From positions 930,001-994,000 of the forward strand of contig JBBPFI010000010.1 in assembly GCA_037974965.1 (NCBI GenBank): DNA of 64,000 bases, written 5' to 3'. How positions within the stretch are numbered: the first letter of the stretch is position 1; every line of letters starts with the position of its first letter. Source of the DNA: Dacryopinax spathularia (lineage: Eukaryota > Basidiomycota > Dacrymycetes > Dacrymycetales > Dacrymycetaceae). Under the pieces are notes generated by a model, which had not been told where the DNA came from, ran no database searches, and was given only the letters and a program-made list of their open reading frames with translations. Of the stretch, positions 9,895 through 19,725 are shown piece by piece. The position numbers and the translations under genes were made by a program.

Positions 9895-11559
9895 ATGGTT
9901 AACTCTACTATTGAAACTGTTTTCTCTTCCTCCGACCTCGAACCTGATCGACTCGAAGTGGAGAAGAAGGCCCTCGTTACCCCGGTGAAGCCCGCCATCG
10001 TCGTCTCTGCCCCCGCGCCCGACCTCGACCTGCCCGCAAAGGTCGACTTTTCAAGCAAGAACGGCGCCGGTCTCGAAGACAGGACGATCGACTTTGACAA
10101 GAAGATCACCCTCGTCGTCGTGCCGGCTGAGGGAGCGGGGCAAACGAGCACGATGAGCAACGGCGATGAAGAACTCGACGGCAAGGACGCCCGTAAGGGC
10201 AACGGCAACGAAGTGGATGGCGATGCGAAGCTCGCCGATTTCATCAAGAAGGTAGCATGTATGGCGGCGGAAGAGGGTATCTCGGTGGAGAAGGCGCTTG
10301 AGGTGATGACGAAGGACTTCAAGGTGAGTCATTCAAAGTGTTGGTCTCGTCGTCCGGTATCCACATCACATCATATGTGGTGTGGGAATGCCAGACGGGT
10401 CGTCCGGTACTCACATCACATCATAGTGATGTGAGAGTGCCGGACGCGTCCAGCATTCACATCACATCACATGTGATGTGGTGGTGCCGGACGATGAGCC
10501 AGCACTTCTTCCCATCCTCACTGGGCCCTACTGAACTCCTTTCGCAGGTCTCCCTTCATATCGAGGAAGACTCCGACCACCCCGTTACTGTTGCACCGCC
10601 CGCTCAAGGCACCTCCAATATGACTTTCGTCCGTGGATCAAGAGGACGCCAAGGCGAGAATCCGCGCCCTTATCATCGAGTCAACGCCCGGAGCTGCCGA
10701 CTACGATTACTCGCCGGATATCAAGCTCGACCTCGTTGCTGCGAGGTCTCAAGCCGTCATCGAGGAGGGGATTCGCCACGCCGCTCTCGGCGAACTGAAC
10801 GGGATGGTCGAGGCCAAGCTCAGCATTGAGCAAGACCGTCGCGAGTTCCAGGAGTGGTACGAGAAAGGCGTGGCGGAGTATATGGCTGAGAAGGAGGTGC
10901 AGGGGGCGAGGGTGGGATGGCTGAAGGTGATGAAGGAGCGGGCTGAGGCTTGGAAGAAGCTGTCCCCGGAGGAGAGGCGGGAGGAGCTCGCCAAACGCAA
11001 GCTGGCGGACGCTGCAAAGCGTCGTTACGAGGCCGGTGTCAGGGCGGCCAAGGCGCACGAGCGGGCGAAGAAGATCAGCGAGGCGACCGCTGCCGTCGCT
11101 GACGCTTCTCGCCAGACAGGCGCGCTGGGCCTCAAGCTGCTCTCTATTCTAAGTAAGTGTTTCTTTTGTCGTCCGGTATTCACATCACATCACATATGTG
11201 ATGTGAGTGTGCCGGACGAATGGCATTACTTTTAGCTAACTACCACTACAGGTCTCATCGGTCTTGCGAAGCTCGCCGGCTCGAAGGAGCCAGAGAAGGT
11301 CGCTACGGCGATGTTGTCCAACAACATCGATTTGGGTGACTTGGAAGGCTGGGGCGGGAAGCCGAAGAAGGGGAAGAAGAAGGAGGGCGCTGAGGAGAAG
11401 ACGGGCGGCGAAGGAGGAGAGGGGGGAGAGGGAGGGGAGGGAGGGGAGGGAGGGAAAGGAGGGGACGGAGAGGGAGGGGAGGGAGGGGAGGGCGGCAAGG
11501 GCGATGGTGTGGCGAAGGAGGGTGAGGAGGGTGAGGCGGACGGTGAGGCGGAGGAGTAG
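9895..11559 (+). CDS. Unknown charged coiled-coil-like protein with Gly/Glu tail
   Basis: Exon 1 is 9895-10323, exon 2 ends at 11152 and exon 3 is 11252-11559. The product is rich in Lys, Glu and Ala, with long predicted helices in the middle (WYEKGVAEYMAEKEVQ, KLSPEERREELAKRKLAD). The C-terminal tail of about 45 residues is almost only Gly, Glu and Lys. I do not recognise a family. Exon 2 is problematic: the strong acceptor TTTCGCAG at 10547 opens a frame that differs by one base from the clearly coding frame after about 10633. A weaker acceptor at 10644 would keep frame. Either the true intron is 321 nt or the gene carries a 1-nt shift. Intron 1 contains three palindromes in tandem and intron 2 contains one. 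Confidence 0.6.
10351..10493. repeat. Three tandem 46-47 bp palindromes in one intron
   Basis: Units at 10351-10397, 10401-10446 and 10447-10493 each begin CGTCC(G/A)G and end (C/A)GGACG or AGACG, with CATCACATxxTGTGATG at the centre. They are head to tail with 3 and 0 bp between them. The units differ from each other by several substitutions that are often compensated in the other arm. They lie in intron 1 of the 9895-11559 gene. Confidence 0.9.
11170..11218. repeat. 49-bp palindrome in an intron
   Basis: CGTCCGGTATTCACATCACA and its inverse ending GTGCCGGACG are centred on CATATG, with CCGG outside. It lies in the 99-nt intron 11153-11251, well clear of the donor and of the GCTAAC branch motif near 11235. 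Confidence 0.9.
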
Positions 11560-12687
11560 GCGGAGACGTCTTGGTCCCGACCACCCTCTCTCTCGTGACA
11601 GGAGAGGGGGGGTGGTCTTTGATATGTATGCTGCGACACCCGTGTTTTAAAAAATCCGAATCCCCTTTGTGTTGGGCTCCGGCCCAACACAACTCTACAC
11701 TTATGATGTGTGAGTACCGGATGCGTCCGGTATTCACATCACATCACATATGATGTGATTAAATACTGGACGAGCGCAGGACACACCTGCATGACATTGA
11801 CGACCTTAGTCGTCAGAACTCTAGCGCTCGCGGATGCTCTGTGAATAAGAGCCTTTCATCTACGAAAGCTAGATTGAATGAAATTGCCTTTCGCACGCCC
11901 GCGTTGCAGAATGACGAGCCTGGGCTCATTCCAGGCATGAAAAAGCACCTGGACTCAATTTTTTCTATAACTACTACTCTACCTAATTGCAAGTCTATTA
12001 TGCCGAATTGAAGTTTATTTGAAATTGCCGAGAGACAGGTTACCTGTCCTCGGCTCCGGGATAGCGTATGCCCGAACAGCTCCCGGACCCTGCCCTAGCG
12101 GATGCTAGATGGGGTCAACACGCGGTGATTGTACGACGCGGATATGACACTATTTCTGGCTTGCGGAAAGGCTCTTCTCCTATGCCTTTTCCAGCAATTG
12201 GCAGGAATAAACAAGCCCACGATCAATCGTTAATGAAAGAGTTGTCAAAGCAGCCGGCCGCCGCGGCCGCTGCGGATCACGGCCAGAACACTCCCGTACT
12301 TCCGGAAGCGCCAGCCGATCCATCAGGGGATGTGGCTGTGCTCTGTTGTCAGCGACGGGCGCTTCGCGTCGCAACGACCGACCGCCGTTGGAAACATCAG
12401 AGTCGCACACACACACTTTTAACCGCCGTATCCTCAATTTCGAGTGGTTGTTTGGAAGATGGATGCGCAGCGACGGATACATCGCTACTTCCAATTCGAT
12501 CTGCCATCGGATTCGCTAATATCGGCAAACTCGATGAAGGGGACATCTATCCCTTGACCGTCCTCTCTGAGGTGGACACTGATCGCTCCTCATTCCTTCC
12601 CCACCATCGTCCCAGCCGCTGGACGGCCCTTCCACCTCTCTCTCCCTTGTGTATAGACAACTGCAGCAAGCAAGAGCAGGCTCAACC
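11560..12687. other. Spacer with the last half-sites and a separate small palindrome
   Basis: Half-sites at 11704-11772 are arranged as inverse, forward, inverse, so either neighbouring pair could form a hairpin. They are not in a recognised intron. A different 28-bp palindrome (GCCGAGAGACAGGT and its inverse) lies at 12027-12054. An open frame runs 12068-13072 but looks like chance reading of the region before the NADPH oxidase gene. CT-rich DNA at 12600-12650 looks like that gene's core promoter. Confidence 0.5.
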
Positions 12688-14687
12688 ATGCCAGTTAAGA
12701 CACTCCTCCTCGCCTCGCGAGCTCGCACCCGCACATCCGACATGGACTTCAAAGACGTCTCACCTCCCCCTGGTGGGGACGGCTCGTTCTCCGACAACAA
12801 CCGTCAAACCATCCTTCTCCCACCTCGAGCGTTCGGTGACGTCCCGCTCACCCCCGCGCCGCCGGCGGCGCACGCAGAGAAGAACAAGATGGAGCGCGAG
12901 CGGATCCAGCCGCTTATGCGTCAGTTGTCCTGGGGCTCGGGGGACGCTGGCAGTGGTGTGGCGGGGACGATGGATAGGGTTAGGGTGTGGATGGTCAATG
13001 AGGGCGGAAAACGGCTATTCTTCACCGTCTTCGTGCTCCTACATATCGTCGTACTCGTCTTTGGGTTGCTGAATTATCAGCTCAAGGACAACCTCACGAA
13101 TGCGAGGGCGAGCTTCGGAGTTACATATCGTGCGTCTTCTCCCTTGACATTTGCGAACCCAGTACTGATGTAGTGAGGTAGCTATCGCCCGCTCGGCCGC
13201 CCTGGTCCTGCACGTCGATGTCATCTTCATCCTCTTCCCCGTCTGCCGGAACTTCATCTCCCTCCTCCGCCGCACGCCGCTCAACCAAATCATCCCGTTC
13301 GACAAGAACATCACTTTCCACAAAGCGGTTGCATGGTCGATGGTATTCTTCACTCTTGTGCACATCGTCGCGCACATGGTCAATTTCGCCCGCTTCGGTA
13401 TGGACACCGGCACGGGATTCAAAGGCTTCCTGCTCGCCAACTTCGCTACTGGCCCGGGCCTGACCGGGTGGTTCATGACCCTCTTCCTGGGCATAATGGT
13501 CTTCTTCGCGATGGAAAAACGCCGTCGAGCGCACTTCGAGCGCTTCTGGTACTCGCACCATCTCTTCATCCCTTTCTTCGTCCTCTGGCAGCTGCACGGC
13601 ATGTTCTGCATGATCCAGCCCGACCGGCCGCCCTACTGCAGCTGGACGCAGATCGGCGTTTTCTGGAAATACTGGCTTGCGGGCGGTTTGGTCTGGGTGA
13701 GCGAGCGGATCTTGCGCGAGGTGAGAGCGAGGCACGTCACGTATATCTCCAAGGTCGTCCAGCATCCGAGCAATGTCGTCGAGCTCCAGATAAAGAAGGA
13801 GCGGACGAAGACCCGCGCGGGGCAGTATATCTTCCTCAACTGCCCGGAGGTCAGTCACTTCCAGTGGCATCCGTTCACCCTCACGTCCGCCCCGGAAGAA
13901 GACTATATCTCGGTGCACATCCGTGTCGTTGGTGATTTCACGAAGGCACTCGCCACCGCCGTCGGATGCGATTTTGAGCGCAAAACCGACAAAGGCGAAA
14001 AGGGCGAGAAGGGCGAGAAAGATGGGACGCGCATAATCGGTACCTCGGAGAACCCGCCTCTGAATCATATCCTTCCTCGAGTGATGATCGACGGCCCGTT
14101 CGGCTCCGCCTCGGAAGACTACCTTAACTACGAAGTCGCCCTTCTCGTCGGGGGCGGGATAGGCGTCACGCCCTTCGCGTCCATCCTCAAATCCATCTGG
14201 TACAGAATGAACAACTTCAGCAAGGAGAAGCGTACCCGGCTGAGCAAAGTCTACTTCGTTTGGGTTATCCGCGATTTCGGCATGGCAGAGTGGTTCCACT
14301 CGTTGTTGCAGGCGATAGAGGAACAGGACACGGAGGGAAGGATCGAGATTAATATATATTTGACGGCGAAGATGAAGGAGGACGATATGAATAATATCCT
14401 CGTGCAGGATGTGGGCTCGGAGAGGGACGCGATCACGAGCCTGAGGGCACCGACACATTATGGACGGCCGAACTGGGATAGGGTGTTCCAGGGCGTGCGT
14501 TCTCCCTCTGGCTGTTGAACATGCGGTATGCTGATATGTGAAACAGATCGTCGATAAACACCCGGACACGGACGCGGGTGTGTTCTTCTGCGGTCCACCG
14601 CCCATCGGCAAGGACCTGCATATCATGTCGAACAAGTATACGAGGCCGGAAGGGACGAGGTTCTTCTTTGGCAAGGAGAACTTCTAG
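12688..14687 (+). CDS. NADPH oxidase (fungal Nox family)
   Basis: Exons are 12688-13129, 13182-14494 and 14547-14687, giving 631 residues (613 if the next ATG at 12742 is used). Nox enzymes pass electrons from NADPH through FAD and two haems across the membrane to make superoxide, which in fungi acts in development and signalling. A hydrophilic N-terminal stretch of about 105 residues precedes six membrane segments. Haem-ligand histidines fit VHIVAHM and YSHHLFIPFF...LHG. The FAD motif is HPFTLTSAP and the NADPH site is VGGGIGVTPF. The end, RFFFGKENF, is typical of the family. The extended N-terminus recalls the NoxB/Nox2 group, but I cannot settle the subtype. It converges on FTR1, with 231 bp between stops. 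Confidence 0.93.
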
Positions 14688-14918
14688 AACCTTTTAGCTA
14701 GCCGTATTCTGCGCACATCGAACTGCGAGTGACTAATGTATGAGAGCTTTGTTTGCGATGTTGTCTTTCGTTACAAGGGTGTTGATGTACTCAGGCTATG
14801 GGCCTACCGTCTCGGGCATTGCTCAACCGGAACAACTCTCATCGACAACCTCAATTGACACTACTACCTACATTTTACAACTTCGTCTGAACTTCAAAGC
14901 GATAAAACCGAAGACATC

Positions 14919-16361
14919 TCAAGCCTGGATAGGAGAATCAAGCGAGCCCTTCTCGTCCGAGCGCATACTCGCGCTGTCCGCAGCCGCAGCCGCCTCGGCA
15001 CGCTGCTTGAACCTGAGCTGCCTGCGCTTGTACTCCTTGGACTTCCAGCCCAGGATATGGGTGCGGCCCTCCTTCCACTTCAGGTAGGTCAGGATGGTGA
15101 TGACGAGGATCCAGAAGAAGGCATAGGCGAGCACAGCGCCGTTCGAAGCGGTGTTGTTCCAGCCAAGACTGCGGGCAGATTAGTAAGAAGACATCGGTCG
15201 AAAGTGGGTGGGTTACATACATAGCGTTGAAGATACCCCAGCCACCGCCAGTCTGGGTGTTGAACGGGTTACCATACGGCAAGTGCCAAACGGCTGTGAG
15301 GACATCGTACGAGCCGGGCCCGTCGCCGAGCTCTTCGACATCGGCGCCAACACCTTGGTTGAACACGAAGGCTTGGAAGAAGCCGATGGAACGGGAGAAT
15401 AGGCCGGCACCGACGAGGAAAAGGACACAGGTGGATACGACCAAGAAATAGCGAATGGCGATGACAGCGCCGCCCCGGTAGATGAGGTAGGCTATAAGTA
15501 CGATGTAAGCGGGTGGTACAGCTGAGAGAATATGATACTCACAGACGATGGCGCCGCACATGAGACCGATGACGACGGCGAGCGGGATAGCTTTAGCACT
15601 TTCGGACAGAGAGACACCACCGACAAAGACGATCGCCTCGATGGCTTCACGCAATACGGTGATGAGAGGCAGGAACAGAAGCGCGTACTTGCTTCCACGG
15701 CCTTCCTTGGCTCCGTCACCCTTTTGGAATGCGTGGGAAAGGTGGACTCTCCATTTTGCCGATGAACCTTCAAGCTTGAGAAAAGCAATACCCATGACAA
15801 GGATAAGACCGGCGGCGATGAGAGCGAATATGCCCTCCCAGAGATCTTCTGTCTTGGCCCAGAGATCCTGGAGTTTCGTGTAGAACTACAGACAGACGAT
15901 AAGTAATGGGTCAATGGCACAAGAGTCAGGACACTTACGACCGCGATGAACGCAGCGCCGATACATAGGGCGATACCGAAGCCAATGCCGGTTCCAAGCC
16001 AGATTTGGATGACGAGCTTGCGATACAGTTGCTTGTCAGACAGAGCCATACCCTCCGCCGGGGGAGCGTGACTACCCGCCGAGCTCGGGGAGCGAGGCGC
16101 TTGCTCGCCTTCTGGCGTCTCCCCAGTCTGGGTTGCCGGTACCACTTCCTCAGTCTGGGCCGGAGCAGTAGTGGGAAGACGTTCCGCTGCTTGACCCAGG
16201 ATGAGCTGCTTCACCTGTACGAACAGGGTCAGCTGGGGAAGAGGAGTACGCTTTGAGGCGCTTACGAAAGAAAGCAGAATGGAGACAATGATGCCAGCCT
16301 CAATGCTCTCACGGAGAATGATGAGGAAGATTGGGACGGAAAAAACGTCTTGGGCACCCAT
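14919..16361 (-). CDS. FTR1: High-affinity iron permease FTR1
   Basis: Exons are 16361-16266, 16214-15939, 15885-15543, 15491-15221 and 15168-14919, giving 411 residues. FTR1 imports iron across the plasma membrane together with a multicopper ferroxidase (Fet3). The two REXXE-type iron motifs are present: RESIEAG near residue 18 and REAIEAIV in the middle. About seven hydrophobic segments are visible, with a Pro/Glu/Thr-rich loop at residues 36-80. The C-terminus is a charged cytosolic tail. The usual partner FET3 is not adjacent; the convergent neighbour is a NADPH oxidase. GATA-type sites lie about 100 bp upstream. Confidence 0.95.
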
Positions 16362-16461
16362 GGCGTTACTTCAGCAGCACTGACAAGGGGACTCGTAGGA
16401 TGGAGAGGAGAGAGAACGAACGCGATTCCCTGCTCACAAACCAAAGATTGAGGCCCTCCTT

Positions 16462-16482
16462 TTATCTCATCTCGTCAGATAA
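16462..16482. promoter_or_regulatory. Paired GATA sites upstream of FTR1
   Basis: TTATCT at 16462-16467 and GTCAGATAA at 16474-16482 face each other 101-121 bp upstream of the FTR1 start. The second matches 8 of 9 positions of ATCWGATAA, the site known for fungal iron-repressor GATA factors (Urbs1/SRE type). Function is inferred from position and match only. Confidence 0.45.
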
Positions 16483-17561
16483 GATCAATCGGAGGGACCG
16501 GTAGAATCAGTGGTGGCACCACACCAACGTTCGCTCCATTGCGGGTCGCATCCCCGCGATGTTCGCAAGTTGTCCGAAAGCGCTCTCCTTTTGGGTATAT
16601 ATGGTCCGATGCCAAGCCAAAGACCCCGAAATTTGGGAAGAAGGTCGGGTCCGCGAACATGCGGTACGCGGTGGTACCCGGAAGCTCCACGTTCGTGCAA
16701 CCCCGGAAATGGACAGCGTGATTCGTCCCCGTCGGCGCTAGTTGCGGCATTAGCCGGTGTCAGAGGTTCATTTCCTAGGCGAACAATCGTCGAAATGAGC
16801 CCTTCACTTGCGAAATAATGGGTTAGAACCTGGAAGACTCACGAATGTGCGAGTAGTCGCGAATCAAGCTATAGACTTGGCCTTGTCTTGGCGCTGGCTC
16901 TTGGTGCAACGGATTGTCGCTCATAGGTCGACCCGCCAGCTAGAAAGGGGAGGGGGACGTCCCGCGACAGCTTCCCTGTCTATTTGCTTGGTGGGAATGC
17001 GTACCCACAGCGGTTTCCTCCAATTAGCAGGTACGTATCACCGACGACGGAAGACGAGAAGTTGATGGAAAGGGTTCATGGCGCTTCCAGATCTATCGGA
17101 TAGCCGAATTCGTGTTCGGAGCGATCTGATAGCGCGACGATCGGGCTAACGTTGTCGCGGACCGATTAGATATGGGATCTCCAGATGGCCTTGTCAATCA
17201 ACGGGCGGACGTCCGAGTGTGTTGTTCCTACCTTTGGTGGACAGCCGGAAATACGCAGCGTCACAAATGATAAGCGAGCATCTCTACATCCCACCGGGTT
17301 GGGCTCCATCACATTGCAGTCGCCAAGTATGGCAATCATGCATGGAGTGATGATGGAGGCTGGCAGAACCTGTTCGGACGACTTCGTTGGGGCAGAGGCG
17401 ATGAGACATAACCGATGAACACGCCCAGACCTGTTACACGGACAGAAAGAGGACTCTTGCAATTTCAGCTTATGGAGTGTCCCATGAGCATCTACGCAAT
17501 AATCCTTGAACACGGTAAGTCCGACACAGTACGAAAACCATGTCGTCCTCCCTATTATTCA
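16483..17561. other. About 1.1 kb without a recognised gene
   Basis: This lies between the FTR1 promoter and the 3' end of a transporter gene. Several short open frames exist on both strands, but none has splice partners, motifs or a credible start. I see no repeats or RNA genes. Confidence 0.4.
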
Positions 17562-19354
17562 TTAGGGCGCATTTTCGGGGTTGGTGGGCGCCAAGGGCAT
17601 TCTCTCGTCCCGCTTCTCTTCCCTGCCCCAATTCTCGTCTACATGCGCATTCATCTTCAATTGTTTCATCCAAATGCTCGTGAGGAGACCGAGTCCGCAT
17701 ATGCCGGCGGTGATCTTCCATAACACAGACAAGCTTGTTGAGAAAGCGTCTTGCACTTGGCCGCGCAGTGGTTCGGCCAACCCGGCCACTTGGGGGATGG
17801 CAGCGTACGCCAGGTCGACTCCTTCTGGAAACATTTGTGCAAAAGCAGCCGGAAGCGTGCTCCGGAGCTCGTTCTGCAGCACAGCAGCGCCAATGGTCAT
17901 GCCGAACGTGTTCGAGGCCGAGCGGAGGAAGTTGAAGAATGCGAGGGCGGCCGCGTTCTTGCTCGCCGGCAAAGGTGCAAGGACCGGGAATTCGGTGCTG
18001 ATCCATAGGACACCCATGCCGACACTGGTCAATACTTGATAGCCAACCCATTGTGCCGTTGAGCTGTCCTTGGTCAGTGTGGATAGCAGACCACAGCCGA
18101 CAATGGTTAGCATCCAGGCCGCAACGTTCTGCGTAACATAATGGTTGGTGAGACCGACGCTGACGCCGGTTAAGACCGCGCAGGGAGCGATGACTAGGGT
18201 GGCCGGCAGAGTTTGGACAGATGATCGGATGGGCGAAGCCAGCATTGCGCCCTGGAAGTACACCGGCAGGTAATACACAAGAACGATCGAGGCCAAGCCG
18301 TGAACGAAGCAACCAGCATAGCCCGACAAGCTTGTCCGGTTCGCGAGCAAGTCTAAGGGGACCATAGGCTCGCCCACCACGAAGAGGACTTCGTATAAGA
18401 GGAAGACGCAGAGGGCGACGAGACCAATGACGAGGGGTACGATGATTTGGTATGATCCCCATGGATGATCGATCCCGCCTTGAGTGAGAGCGAGGATGGT
18501 AGCGGTCGCACCTCCAATGACGATCGTATTCCCGCTGCAGGACGTATGATCAGTACGGCGCTCAGAAGTGCGAATGTGCGAAGTACGCACATCCAGTCTA
18601 CCCTCCGGATCTTCCTCTTCCACGAGCCCGGCGGACGCTTCAACCTCAAAAACCAGAAAACCATCCCCGCCGCACACACGCACAAAGGCAAGTTCATCCA
18701 GAACAGCCATCTCCACTGCCCTACCTGGGCGAGCGCACCACCAATAGGCGGCCCAACTGCGCTCGCGAACGCCCATACGCACGCTAGGATCGCTTCGTAC
18801 ATGCCTCGCTCGCGGAGCGGGACAAGGTCGGCAACGATGATGTCGGACAAGGCTAGCAGCCCGCCTGCACCCAAGCCCTGAACAGTTCGTCCGGCGATCA
18901 TCGTCCGCATGTTCTGCGCTGCACCAGCCGTGGCGGAGCCAACAGCGAAGAGCAGGATGAAACCTTGGAGGGTACGCTGTCTCCCAAAGAGCTGGGCGAG
19001 GTTGCCGGAAAGCGGCAAGATGGCGGTCGAAGCCAGGGTGAACGCGCCCGATACCCAGACGAAGGAAGTCGTTCCTCGCAGGTCGGACACGATGGTCGGA
19101 AGGGCAGTCGCGATGCATGAGAGGTCGAGTGCTGCGAGCCAGATGACGAGTCCTAGGCTGACGAGGATGATCCAGAACCCGAGGTCCTTCTTGAACTCCC
19201 CGTCGGGAACGAGTTCACCTTCGGCGGCATCGCTCGGGATCGAAGTTTCTGCTATTGCGGCTGGTACAGCGGTTGCCGGGTCAGAAGTGGTGTTCTCAGC
19301 GGTCGGAGCGCTAAGGGTTGCCCCATAGTCAGGTATTGGACTCGTCGACGGCAT
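17562..19354 (-). CDS. MFS drug/toxin efflux transporter, DHA2 type (14 segments), paralogue A
   Basis: Exons are 19354-18591 and 18534-17562, giving 578 residues. A hydrophilic N-terminus of about 60 residues precedes the membrane region. MFS motif A appears as GNLAQLFGRQRT. The DHA2 landmarks LDLSCIATALPTIV, GRTVQGLGAGG and AFASAVGPPIGG are clear. The intron interrupts the codon for Ile in the VDWIGN motif. Such proteins export drugs, toxins or siderophores by proton antiport. A close paralogue lies at 25125-26923 on the other strand with the intron at the same place and the same N-terminal layout (YGAT...FKKDLGFWIILVSLGLV), so the two arose by duplication. Confidence 0.92.
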
Positions 19355-19725
19355 GTCAGTCCTGGAAAGAGAGACGCTTCATCAATCCCGCAAGTCAAGT
19401 CGAGTTCTTAGAACTACAGTAAGCGACTGCGGAGTCCTGCTGTCGAGAACACCATGGATGCGACTGCAGATGGCGAGCGTGGAGGTCATCGTCCATGACC
19501 GAACCCTGATGACCCCCGGATAGAACGAAATGTATGCAGTTCAGCCGCAGCAGTATACCATCTGATCATATTCATATCTAAATAACCGAATATGCTGGTG
19601 CGAAGCGTACATGCTCTCTCGCTAGTTTGAGCTGGCCCGTAGTAGTGGTCACTGCTACTGCCATACCAATGAGCAGTGGTAATGATGTGACCTTAGACTC
19701 TGCTTCGTCCGCAAATACAGATCAC
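19355..19725. other. Spacer between MFS transporter and aldo-keto reductase
   Basis: No gene recognised. It holds the promoter of the minus-strand transporter and the 3' end of the aldo-keto reductase gene. Confidence 0.4.

Larger units (their letters stand above)
1188..11773. mobile_element. Repeat-marked block containing a Plavaka transposase; candidate large DNA transposon or transposon nest
   Basis: The block contains a Plavaka/TNP2-type transposase gene and three unrecognised genes. All of the roughly 30 copies of the half-site CGTCCGGTATTCACATCACA that I can find in the window lie here. CACTA-like elements are known to carry many short subterminal sites bound by element proteins, in both orientations, and to hold accessory genes; the arrangement here would fit. 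I could not find terminal inverted repeats or a target duplication, so the boundaries given are only the first gene start and the last half-site. It may instead be several neighbouring insertions that share the small repeat. Confidence 0.4.

Noticed and set aside
1352-11773. CRISPR-like array from the regularly recurring half-sites
   Set aside because: The repeats are irregularly spaced, inverted, lie mostly in introns of a eukaryotic genome, and have no unique uniform spacers or cas genes.
12068-13072. 334-codon open frame upstream of and overlapping the NADPH oxidase
   Set aside because: It overlaps the well-supported oxidase exon in another frame, has no domain, and its second half is Arg/Ser-rich shadow sequence.
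13121-14674. 517-codon minus-strand frame across the NADPH oxidase
   Set aside because: It is an antisense shadow of a strongly supported gene. Its composition is His/Asp/Arg-rich and without motifs.
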